A DNA stretch of 7,626 nt from Rhodothermaceae bacterium (GTDB taxonomy: Bacteria > Bacteroidota > Rhodothermia > Rhodothermales > JAHEMB01), in contig JAHEMB010000003.1 of the NCBI GenBank assembly GCA_024643915.1, forward strand, positions 1-7,626. The letters run 5' to 3'. A program made the translations under genes and the position numbers. This document shows, in pieces, positions 1 through 6,334 of the stretch. Each line of letters begins with the position of its first letter. The first letter of the stretch is position 1. The notes beneath the pieces are model-generated. The model ran no database searches. It was given only the letters and a program-made list of their open reading frames with translations, and had not been told where the DNA came from.

Positions 1-217
1 CCTCTTTGCTCCCCTGGGCGATTACGCAGAGGCACGGCTGGGCGACCGCGTGCATCGGTCCCGTAGGCGAGGAGCAGCGGTTTAACGTGAGGCCCTTCAT
101 CGGCTCAACCCTTCCCTCCTCCGGCGTGGCTCGTGCGATCCGCTCAACGAGCTCCGCTCGGTTGGCTTGCATCCTGAGCGCCTCTCGCTCCGCCTTTTCG
201 TGATCGATCCGCTCCAT
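1..217 (-). CDS. AraC-family transcriptional regulator, N-terminal part (cut by window edge)
   Basis: The minus strand is open from an ATG at 217-215 to the window edge, giving 72 codons and no stop. After a charged helical start (MERIDHEKAEREALRMQ), residues about 20-72 match the opening of the AraC_N ligand-binding domain found in AraC-type regulators: RAELVERIARATPEEGRVEP, then LTLNRCSSPT, then QPCLCVIAQGSKE, the recognisable 'P-x-x-C-V-I-A-Q-G-x-K' block. The C-terminal helix-turn-helix domain would lie beyond the left edge. A good ribosome binding site, AGAGGA (plus-strand 224-229), sits 6 bases before the ATG and supports this start. Seen: the ORF, the RBS and the motif. Known: these proteins are cytoplasmic activators or repressors, often divergent from oxidoreductase genes they control. 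Inferred: it regulates the molybdenum hydroxylase operon to its right. The effector is unknown. Confidence 0.85.
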   Translation of the reverse strand, partial: MERIDHEKAEREALRMQANRAELVERIARATPEEGRVEPMKGLTLNRCSSPTGPMHAVAQPCLCVIAQGSKE

Positions 218-416
218 GGAGGTTCCTCTGTTCGTGATGCTATTCCTTCCGCAGAATAATACAACGATTCATCCCTCTTATCACCGAGGGTTGCAGGATG
301 ATTCAATGATCGTGTAGGATTGTTATACCCACGGCTATCGAGGAATGTCTATACTATATCTTGACCAGGTTATCTCCTGAAGCGCTCTTTTTCGTGGACC
401 CATAATCCTCGCCCCC
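218..416. promoter_or_regulatory. Divergent intergenic control region between the regulator and the hydroxylase operon
   Basis: This 199-bp stretch is clearly richer in A and T than the flanking genes and holds no coding signal in any frame. It must carry the start signals of both divergent genes and is the likely binding place of the AraC-type protein. On the plus strand, TATACT at 350-355 resembles a -10 box but has no good -35 box at the usual distance. TTGACC at 361-366 resembles a -35 box but has no matching -10 box. No Shine-Dalgarno sequence precedes the ATG at 417. I found no clear long inverted or direct repeat to call an operator. Confidence 0.45.
256..284 (-). promoter_or_regulatory. 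Predicted sigma-70-like promoter for the AraC-family gene
   Basis: Read on the minus strand, a -35-like GTGATA (plus 279-284, 4 of 6 consensus bases) is followed after 17 bases by a -10-like TATTAT (plus 256-261, 5 of 6). Transcription would start near 249, leaving a leader of about 30 bases that contains the AGAGGA ribosome binding site. Spacing and position are good. The housekeeping sigma factor of Bacteroidota relatives often prefers a different consensus, so this stays a prediction. Confidence 0.35.
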
Positions 417-875
417 ATGTCTCGATTCAATCTTTCCGTCAACGGCCAAAACGTCGAAGTAGACGTGGATCCCAACACCCCCGTGCTGTGGGTCCTGCGT
501 GATCACTTAAAGTTGATCGGCACGAAATTCGGCTGCGGCATGGCCCAGTGCGGCGCCTGCACCATCCATCTGGCGGGCAACGCCGTTCGCTCTTGCGTGC
601 TGCCCATCTCAGGCGTGGGCGATCAGGCCATCACGACGATAGAGGGGCTCTCGTCCGAGGGCACGCATCCTGTGCAGCAAGCGTGGCTCGAACACGACGT
701 GCCGCAATGCGGCTACTGCCAGGCCGGGCAGATCATGAGCGCAGCGGCGTTGCTGAAGTCCAACTCCAACCCGAGCGACGCGGAGATCGACGCCGCGATG
801 GATGGCAATATCTGCCGATGCGGTACGTACACGCGCATCCACGCCGCCATCAAGACGGCTGCTGCCAACGGATGA
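417..875 (+). CDS. iorA: Molybdenum hydroxylase small subunit, 2x[2Fe-2S] (isoquinoline 1-oxidoreductase alpha-like)
   Basis: Electron-transfer subunit of a xanthine-oxidase-family molybdenum hydroxylase. It would carry electrons from the molybdenum site on the partner subunit to an outside acceptor. The 152-residue length is normal for the family. The plant-type ferredoxin domain (residues 1 to about 75) has its cluster cysteines in GCGMAQCGACTIH (C40, C45, C48) and at C60. The helical domain holds the second cluster in QCGYCQAGQ (C98, C101) and NICRCGTY (C133, C135). All eight ligands are present. It has no signal peptide, so it is probably exported bound to its Tat-targeted partner, as known for related enzymes. 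The ATG is placed where family members start, although no Shine-Dalgarno sequence is visible. The partner gene starts 48 bases downstream, so the two form an operon. The symbol marks the family only; the true substrate need not be isoquinoline. Confidence 0.93.
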   Translation: MSRFNLSVNGQNVEVDVDPNTPVLWVLRDHLKLIGTKFGCGMAQCGACTIHLAGNAVRSCVLPISGVGDQAITTIEGLSSEGTHPVQQAWLEHDVPQCGYCQAGQIMSAAALLKSNSNPSDAEIDAAMDGNICRCGTYTRIHAAIKTAAANG

Positions 876-923
876 CCCTGCCCTGTACGTCGAGATCCAG
901 AACCCATTTAGACGAGACCTATC

Positions 924-3206
924 GTGGCTACCGTAAAGACGACACTCAACCGACGGTCCTTCTTAAAAGCCTCCGCGCTGGCCGGGGGTGGCCTGATGCT
1001 CGGCTTCAACTGGCTGGCCGGCTGCAAGCCTACGCCTGCTGCCGCCCCCGCGCTGCAAATGCCGGAGGCGTGGTTCGAGATCAACGGCTTCGTCAAGATC
1101 GGCAACAACGGCGTCGTCACCATCATGTCGCCGAATCCGGAATTCGGGCAGAACGTGAAGACGTCGATGCCCATGATCGTGGCGGAGGAACTCGACGTAG
1201 ACTGGAAAGAGGTCATCGTCGAGCAGGCGCCCTTCAACACGGCCATCTATACCCGCCAGTTCACGGGCGGCAGCCAGGGCATCCGGCAGGGGTGGCCGGG
1301 GCTGCGCATGGCCGGCGCCGCAGCGCGGCACATGCTTCGGGGAGCGGCGGCACAGGCGTGGCAGGTGCCCGTGGAGGAGATCACCACGGAGACTGGTATG
1401 TTGCACCATAAAGCCAGTGGCCAATCGGCGGGCTACGGCGAGATGGCCTCGGCGGCGGCGACGATCTCCGTTCCGGAAGAGGTGCAACTCAAGGACGTTG
1501 AGGACTTCAAAATCATCGGCACGTCTCGCAAGAACGTCGAAGCGCGGAAGATCGTGACGGGACAACCCTTGTTCGCGATGGACCAACAGCGGGACGGGAT
1601 GCTCATCGCTATGATCGCCCACCCCCCGGCGTTCGGCATGAAGCTGAAGTCGGTGGACGACACGGCGGCAAGGGCCATGCCCGGCATCAAAGACGTCTTT
1701 ACCATCAAGACCTTCGAGGACGGATACGAGCGGAATTATTTCGACACGAACACTTTCCCCGAGATGGTCGCCATCGTCGGCAACACGACGTGGGAAGTGA
1801 TGAACGCCAAGAAGGCCCTGCAAGCCGAGTGGGAGCCTATCTCCGCCATCTCCCACACGGTCGGCGGGTTCGGTAGAAGCCAGACGGTAGAGGTCCCTTC
1901 CGGCCTAGAGAATACCACAGATCACCTTGCTCGAATGGACGAAAGCGCAGGCAGGCCGGGAACCGTACTACGCCAAGACGGGGACCCGGAGGCCGCCTTC
2001 CGCGATGCGGCGCAGGTCATCGAACGCACCTATACGGCGCCCTTCCTGGCCCACAACTGCATGGAGCCGATGAACTGCTTCGCGCACGTCACGGCGGACG
2101 GGGCGGAAATCGCAGGGCCGATCCAGGCACCCGAGTTCATCGAGCAAACCCTGTCGGCTCGGCTCGGCCTGCCGCTGGAGCAGATCGACATCCAGATGAC
2201 GCGCATGGGCGGCGGCTTCGGGCGGCGTGCCTATGGGCACTACATGGTCGAGGCCGCGCTCATTTCGCAGAAAATGCAGGCGCCCATCAAGCTGATGTAC
2301 AGCCGTGAGGACGACATGACGTTCGGCGTTTATCGCCCAGCGTATCACGCCACCTACCGGGCGGCCCTCGATTCCGACAACAACCTGACCGCTTTCCACG
2401 TGAAGGCGGGCGGCATCCCCGAAAGCCCCCTCGGGAGGGGGGCAGCCAACCGGTTCCCGGCGGGCGCGGTGGACAACTTCCTCGCCGAAGAGTGGTCGAT
2501 CAATTCCAACATCACCATCGGGGCGTTCCGGGCGCCCCGGTCCAACTTCCTCGGCGGCGTCGAACAGGCTTTTCTGGACGAGGTGGCGGAGGCTGCAGGC
2601 AAGGACCCCATCGCGTTCCGCCTCGACCTCCTGAAGCGTGCCGGCAGCAACCCGGTCGGAGAAGAAAACGACTACGACGCCGCCCGCTATGCCGGGGTAC
2701 TGGAACTGGTGCGGGAAAAATCGGGCTGGGGAACGGAGGATCAACCCGGCGTCCACCGGGGTGTGGCCGCCTATTTCTGCCACAATTCCTACGCGGCGCA
2801 CGTGGTAGACATGACCGTCGAAGATGGCAAGCCGGTCATCCCGCGTGTTTTCAGCGCCATCGACTGCGGCATCGTGGTGAACCCTGACGCCGCCACCAAC
2901 ATGGTCGAGGGGGCCGTGGTCGACGGCATCGGGAACGCCCTGTTCGGCGCCATGACCTTCAAGGACGGCGTGCCTGAAAAGAATAATTTCAATACGTACC
3001 GTATGATCCGCCACAGCGAGGCCCCCAAGGCCATCGAGGTGCATTTCGTAGAGAACGACATCGATCCAACGGGGCTGGGCGAACCGCCCTTTCCTCCTAT
3101 TTTTGGCGCCCTCGCCAACGCTATGTATAAGGCGACGGGCAAGCGGGTGTACGAGCAGCCGTTCGCGCCGCATCTGGAAGCCTCGGTGCAAGAGGCGGTA
3201 GGATAA
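924..3206 (+). CDS. iorB: Molybdenum hydroxylase large subunit, Tat-exported (isoquinoline 1-oxidoreductase beta-like)
   Basis: Molybdopterin-binding catalytic subunit (760 residues, normal for the IorB branch) that hydroxylates a heterocycle or aldehyde using water as the oxygen source. The start is GTG. Residues 10-15 are the twin-arginine motif RRSFLK, followed by a hydrophobic stretch and a lipobox, LAGC (C34), so the mature protein is probably a Tat-exported lipoprotein. The aldehyde-oxidase fold follows, with GGGFGRR at 429-435 and AFRAPRSNF at 534-542 around the cofactor. GLGEPPFPP (717-725) supplies the catalytic glutamate E720. EPMNCFAHV (381-389) is also typical. Export before folding is excluded by the cofactor, which fits the Tat signal. 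No FAD subunit, cytochrome c or maturation gene (XdhC/CoxF type) appears in the window, so the electron acceptor is unknown; IorAB-type enzymes are known to work without an FAD subunit. The substrate cannot be read from sequence. Confidence 0.93.
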   Translation: MATVKTTLNRRSFLKASALAGGGLMLGFNWLAGCKPTPAAAPALQMPEAWFEINGFVKIGNNGVVTIMSPNPEFGQNVKTSMPMIVAEELDVDWKEVIVEQAPFNTAIYTRQFTGGSQGIRQGWPGLRMAGAAARHMLRGAAAQAWQVPVEEITTETGMLHHKASGQSAGYGEMASAAATISVPEEVQLKDVEDFKIIGTSRKNVEARKIVTGQPLFAMDQQRDGMLIAMIAHPPAFGMKLKSVDDTAARAMPGIKDVFTIKTFEDGYERNYFDTNTFPEMVAIVGNTTWEVMNAKKALQAEWEPISAISHTVGGFGRSQTVEVPSGLENTTDHLARMDESAGRPGTVLRQDGDPEAAFRDAAQVIERTYTAPFLAHNCMEPMNCFAHVTADGAEIAGPIQAPEFIEQTLSARLGLPLEQIDIQMTRMGGGFGRRAYGHYMVEAALISQKMQAPIKLMYSREDDMTFGVYRPAYHATYRAALDSDNNLTAFHVKAGGIPESPLGRGAANRFPAGAVDNFLAEEWSINSNITIGAFRAPRSNFLGGVEQAFLDEVAEAAGKDPIAFRLDLLKRAGSNPVGEENDYDAARYAGVLELVREKSGWGTEDQPGVHRGVAAYFCHNSYAAHVVDMTVEDGKPVIPRVFSAIDCGIVVNPDAATNMVEGAVVDGIGNALFGAMTFKDGVPEKNNFNTYRMIRHSEAPKAIEVHFVENDIDPTGLGEPPFPPIFGALANAMYKATGKRVYEQPFAPHLEASVQEAVG

Positions 3207-3230
3207 ACTAGCGGAAAGGGGCGCGGCCGG

Positions 3231-3389
3231 TTCATCTCTCGCCTGGCTTCTCGCGCGGAAATATGGATCGTGCCGATCTCAGGCACGACCAAAATGACGC
3301 ACAGGAACGAGAACATCGACGCCATCGAAGCCCGGCTCATACCCAGAGAACCGGGTGAGATCCACAGAGGCGGCGCTCCTGATGCTTAA
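3231..3389 (+). pseudogene. C-terminal remnant of an aldo/keto reductase
   Basis: No full gene lies in the 311-bp gap 3207-3517, but the frame ending at TAA 3387-3389 reads like the end of an NADPH-dependent aldo/keto reductase. RLASRAEIWIVPISGTTK is followed by ENIDAIEARLIPREPGEI, matching the family pattern 'W-I-V-P-I-P-G-T-T-K ... x-E-N-x-x-A ... L-T-P-x-x-x-x-E-I', which binds the adenosine phosphate of NADPH. The catalytic barrel and the start are missing: upstream, the frame runs without a start codon back to the iorB stop. Near 3362 the expected 'EAA' helix reads on in the next frame (STEAALL), and GARSDRQTILAS (about 3415-3450) faintly recalls the usual family ending, so a frameshift is likely too. 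Known: AraC_N-type regulators often sit beside such reductases. Inferred: the gene was deleted, leaving its tail. An internal ATG at 3294 could encode 31 residues, but nothing suggests it is used. Confidence 0.6.
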
Positions 3390-3517
3390 TCACGGCGCGA
3401 CTGCCCCGGTGGGCGCTCGGTCAGATCGACAGACGATCCTGGCGTCGGCCTGTTCTCGCTCGAGGTCAGTCGCGCTAAAGAGGAGGGCCCTTCCAAACAA
3501 CGCAACCAATAAAGATC
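3390..3517 (+). other. Non-coding leader of the cupin gene cluster
   Basis: No convincing gene is visible here beyond a faint shifted continuation of the aldo/keto reductase remnant to about 3450. A strong purine run, AGAGGAGGG (about 3479-3487), looks like a ribosome binding site but lies some 30 bases before the ATG at 3518, too far to serve it, and no start codon at a useful distance opens a believable frame. Only AAAG precedes the real start closely. I see no clear promoter or terminator. Confidence 0.3.
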
Positions 3518-4345
3518 ATGCTGAAACGAGTCTCGTATCTGGCCATCTTTTTCCTGGCCGCTACGGCTACGCAGACGGTGGCGCAGGAGGCTCCCATTTT
3601 TCCGAAAGGTGAAATAGCCCCCAATGTCCACCATACTGGCACCGTCTGGCTCAATGAGCTACTTCACGCTGATAGTATCTTCACTTACAACATGACGGTG
3701 GCGACCTTTGAGCCTGGCGCCAAGCTAGATTGGCACACGCATCCGGGAGGACAAATTCTACTCGTTACGGAAGGCACCGGCTATTATCAGGAAAGGGACG
3801 AGCCGTTGCAGATTGTTCGCAAGGGCGCTGTGATCACATGCCTTCCCGGCACGGAGCATTGGCACGCCGCAACACCTGAAAGCTCCTTCGCCTACATCGG
3901 GATAACGATGAACCACCCAACAGGCAGAACAGTCTGGTTAGAAAGGGTGACCGATGAGGAGTACGCGCGTGGAAAAATCGACAGGGAGCAAGAACTCCTC
4001 GCCCTGTCCCGAGCGAAGTGGCACTGGATGGCCGAGCGCGACGTGAACGCTCTGGACGCCCTCTTCCACGAGGAGGCCGTCTTTATCCACATGGGAGGAA
4101 CGATGTCCAGGGACCAGGAGGTGGACGTCATCCGAAGCGGCGGAATCCACTACAAGCACGCGGAGATCCAGGAGGCGTCGGTGCGGTTCGTCGGTGAGAC
4201 GGCCATCGTCTTGAACACCATCCGTCTGGACGCCGTCGTCGGCGGCAACGAGGTCACCAATCCCTTCGAGGTCACGGAGGTGTACGTGCAGCAAAATGGC
4301 GTCTGGAAGTTGGCCTCGCTCTCGTTCACCCGGCTGTTGAGATAG
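3518..4345 (+). CDS. Exported cupin - DUF4440 (SnoaL/NTF2-like) fusion protein
   Basis: 275 residues in three parts. Residues 1-22 are a Sec signal peptide (MLKRVSYLAIFFLAATATQT, then VA|Q). Residues about 35-150 are a single-domain cupin with motif 1 GAKLDWHTHPGGQ (H73, H75, Q79) and motif 2 LPGTEHWH (H114). The three His plus one Gln metal set, the HWHAATP block and the tail WLERVTDEEY match the small cupins typified by the manganese (R)-hydroxynitrile lyase of Granulicella tundricola; many relatives have no known activity. Residues about 156-275 form a cone-shaped DUF4440/SnoaL-like domain (ELLALSRAKWHWMAERD, LDALFHEEAVFIHMGG, ending GVWKLASLSF), a fold that binds or isomerises small molecules. 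The protein should act in the periplasm or at the cell surface. It begins a row of three exported-protein genes and is a cupin paralogue of the next gene. A true substrate is not deducible. Confidence 0.82.
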   Translation: MLKRVSYLAIFFLAATATQTVAQEAPIFPKGEIAPNVHHTGTVWLNELLHADSIFTYNMTVATFEPGAKLDWHTHPGGQILLVTEGTGYYQERDEPLQIVRKGAVITCLPGTEHWHAATPESSFAYIGITMNHPTGRTVWLERVTDEEYARGKIDREQELLALSRAKWHWMAERDVNALDALFHEEAVFIHMGGTMSRDQEVDVIRSGGIHYKHAEIQEASVRFVGETAIVLNTIRLDAVVGGNEVTNPFEVTEVYVQQNGVWKLASLSFTRLLR

Positions 4346-4426
4346 TCATTCACGTCTAACCATCAAACAGTCTACGGGGCCATCTTCTCTGCGAAGCAAG
4401 GTCCCAATCGTTTCCTCCGAGACGCC

Positions 4427-5233
4427 ATGACACGAATCATTGCGACAGCCGTTATCCTCCTCCTTGCAGCACCGGCAATGGCCCATGCCCAGGACTCCCT
4501 GACCGTCGTCCGGGGAACGCCGTCCGCCGATGTGGCGCCGACCGAGAACTTTACCGGCACCGTCCGGGTGGGCAACCGGTTCGAGGCGGAAACTCCTGCC
4601 CGTACCTACGGCGCCACCGTCGCCTTCGAGGCGGGCGCGCGGACCCACTGGCACGTCCACCCGCTCGGGCAAACCCTTGTCATCACGGCCGGCACCGGGC
4701 GCGTGCAGCGCTGGGGAGGCCCGGTGCAGGAGGTCCGTCCCGGAGACGTAGTCCGGATCCCACCCGGTGCGAAGCACTGGCATGGGGCCTCGCCCGACGC
4801 CCCCATGACGCACGTTGCCCTCGTGGAGCGCCCTGGCGACGGGCCGGGCACCGAGTGGCTGGAGGCGGTCACGGACGAGCAGTACGCCGCAGGGTCACCG
4901 CCGCCCGCTGCCGACGCCGACGAGCCGTCGCGGGCGCAGCAACTCATGGGCGACATTGCCCCCCAGCTGGCCGATCTCACCGACGCCGTCCTCTACGGGC
5001 AGGTATGGTCGGACCCGGCGCTCTCGCCCCGCGACCGGAGTCTGGTGACCGTGAGCGCCCTCGTCGCGATGAACCGCCCGCCCCAACTCCGGTCCCACCT
5101 CGGCCTGGCGTTGCGGAACGGCGTCACGGAGGACGAACTGATCGGGGCGATCACCCACCTTGCCTTCTACGCCGGCTGGCCGAACGCGGTGACCGCCGTC
5201 TCTGTAGCCAGGGAGGTGTTCCAGGAGGACTGA
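4427..5233 (+). CDS. Exported cupin - carboxymuconolactone decarboxylase-like fusion protein
   Basis: 268 residues. Signal peptide 1-21, with likely cleavage AHA|QDS. Residues about 40-153 are a cupin very close in pattern to Granulicella-type hydroxynitrile lyase: FTGTVRV, ARTHWHVHPLGQTLVITAGT (H76, H78, Q82), PPGAKHWHGASP (H117) and WLEAVTDEQY. After a Pro/Ala linker (157-168), residues about 172-268 are a carboxymuconolactone decarboxylase (CMD) domain: LVTVSALVAMNRPPQLRSHL, NGVTEDELIGAITHLAFYAG, WPNAV. H224 and H244 are the conserved His positions of the PcaC-like group. The AhpD-type CxxC redox pair is absent, so peroxidase-linked thiol chemistry is unlikely. Cupin-CMD fusions are a known architecture, often annotated loosely as carboxymuconolactone decarboxylase. 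The export signal argues against a role in the cytoplasmic protocatechuate pathway. It starts 81 bases after the previous gene, in the same direction. No strong ribosome binding site is visible. Confidence 0.85.
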   Translation: MTRIIATAVILLLAAPAMAHAQDSLTVVRGTPSADVAPTENFTGTVRVGNRFEAETPARTYGATVAFEAGARTHWHVHPLGQTLVITAGTGRVQRWGGPVQEVRPGDVVRIPPGAKHWHGASPDAPMTHVALVERPGDGPGTEWLEAVTDEQYAAGSPPPAADADEPSRAQQLMGDIAPQLADLTDAVLYGQVWSDPALSPRDRSLVTVSALVAMNRPPQLRSHLGLALRNGVTEDELIGAITHLAFYAGWPNAVTAVSVAREVFQED

Positions 5234-5315
5234 CGCTCCGCGGATGCGCACCGGCCTCGCATCCCTCGCGCCCCGACCGCGCCCTGACCGGTGGACCGAC
5301 ATCGGAAATACTCAT

Positions 5316-6086
5316 ATGAAGACAAACCATCGTGTGCAAAGAGCCCTGCTGCTCGTTGTGCTGTTAGGTGCAACACATGCCGTGCTAGCCCAAGATACCG
5401 AAGACGCGAAGAACCTCGACGACTTCCGGGGCTCGGTGAGCGTGACCACCAAAGGCATCTCGACGATTCCTAACCTGACGCTCGGCAAGCCCGCGGCCGT
5501 CTTCACGATGTCCGCCGAGAAGAACGGCCTGAGCTTCGAACCGGAGTTCAGGTTCTCCCTCGAAGGACAACCCTGGTCGTTCCTCTTCTGGTGGCGCTAC
5601 GACCTGGTGCGAAGCGAGAAATTTCGTCTGGATGTCGGCGCACACCCTGCGATCTCCTTTCGACCCTTCTACCTCTCGGAAAATGGGATGGAACGAGAGG
5701 TCAACGAAGCGCGGCGGTTCCTGGCCGGCGAGCTGTCGTCCAGCTATCGGCTCACGCGAAATGTCAGCGTCGGGACATATTACCTCTATTCGCACGGATT
5801 CGAGGCGTCCGTGCCCAGCAACACCAACTACCTTAGCCTCAACACCAGCTTCTCCGATATCGGGCTCGCGAAGGGTTTCTACCTGAATTTTCGCCCGCAA
5901 GTCTACTACCTGAATATCGACGCAAGGGATGGATTCTATTTCACGTTGACGACCATCCTCACCAACACCAACCTCCCGTTTGCGCTCTCGTCCCTCGTCA
6001 ACACACCTCTTCAGACGAGCATTCCCGGAAGCCCCGACCTCCTGTGGAATGTGAGCCTCACGTACGCATTCGATCTGGTCGATTGA
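5316..6086 (+). CDS. Probable outer-membrane beta-barrel protein, exported, function unknown
   Basis: 256 residues from the ATG at 5316. An upstream in-frame ATG at 5244 would add 24 polar residues before the signal peptide, so it is rejected; GGAA 8 bases before 5316 supports the shorter form. Residues 1-25 are a Sec signal peptide (LLLVVLLGATHAVLA|Q). The mature part has no hydrophobic helix but many short alternating, aromatic-rich strands, such as GLSFEPEFRFSLEG, WSFLFWWRYDLV, FRLDVGAHPAISFRPFYL, SVGTYYLYSHGF, GFYLNFRPQVYYLNI and GFYFTLTTILT, and ends in LWNVSLTYAFDLVD. This is the pattern of an outer-membrane barrel, perhaps of 10-12 strands. I do not recognise a named family. It follows the cupin-CMD gene by 82 bases on the same strand, so it may help the exported enzymes by letting a compound through or by anchoring. 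Its last 24 bases may overlap the LytTR remnant on the opposite strand. Confidence 0.72.
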   Translation: MKTNHRVQRALLLVVLLGATHAVLAQDTEDAKNLDDFRGSVSVTTKGISTIPNLTLGKPAAVFTMSAEKNGLSFEPEFRFSLEGQPWSFLFWWRYDLVRSEKFRLDVGAHPAISFRPFYLSENGMEREVNEARRFLAGELSSSYRLTRNVSVGTYYLYSHGFEASVPSNTNYLSLNTSFSDIGLAKGFYLNFRPQVYYLNIDARDGFYFTLTTILTNTNLPFALSSLVNTPLQTSIPGSPDLLWNVSLTYAFDLVD

Positions 6087-6307
6087 CGCGAAAACGGCCC
6101 CGCGAGGATGAATGCGTGAAGGCGTCGAATATGCGGCGTGCATCACGGAGCCCCCGGCGCGTTCAGGCCGAGCCGCTGTTACAGGGCAGCGAGTCGTCGC
6201 CCAGTTCAATTCGGCGTGCGAAACGCTGGCTGTGATGCAGTCGATTTGCTCCGCCGGCACGATCCGCTCCGCCCGCGCATCTCGACGCCAATGCGTTTCA
6301 GGTAGCG
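6063..6307 (-). pseudogene. Degraded LytTR DNA-binding domain remnant
   Basis: Read on the minus strand, the gap between the two convergent genes has pieces in the order of a LytTR domain. RYLKRIGVEMRGR (6307-6269) is in one frame. ERIVPAEQIDCITAS and SHAELN (6269 to about 6204) come after a frameshift near 6270. GDDSL appears in another frame near 6200, and VTAARPERA is back in the second. RIHPRGAVFASIDQIECV (6116-6063) corresponds to the final 'R-I-H-R-S-x-x-V-N-x-x-x-I' segment. Known: LytTR domains end response regulators, usually after a receiver domain. No receiver domain or start is present here, so this could only be a broken tail. Weak points: the last 24 bases lie inside the barrel gene, and GC-rich antisense frames can mimic proteins. 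The match of several separate motifs in the right order and spacing is the reason to report it. Confidence 0.42.
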
Positions 6308-6334
6308 CGCGCCCGATTCCTGCCGAGATGGGGT

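Noticed and set aside
1968..3191. Minus-strand open frame of 407 codons opposite iorB.
   Set aside because: Composition is Arg/His/Val-rich and lacks domain motifs. It mirrors the codon bias of the well-supported iorB gene.
3268..3288. Perfect 7-bp inverted repeat TCGTGCC/GGCACGA with a 7-base loop after iorB, a possible terminator.
   Set aside because: No T-run follows on either strand, and the bases coincide with the IVPISGT codons of the aldo/keto reductase remnant, so the stem is probably incidental.
3294..3389. 31-residue ORF starting at an ATG within the gap after iorB.
   Set aside because: Its residues are the continuation of the aldo/keto reductase tail, and no ribosome binding site precedes the ATG.
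5244..5315. Upstream in-frame start for the barrel protein.
   Set aside because: It would place 24 polar residues before a good signal peptide. The ATG at 5316 gives a normal signal peptide and has GGAA upstream.
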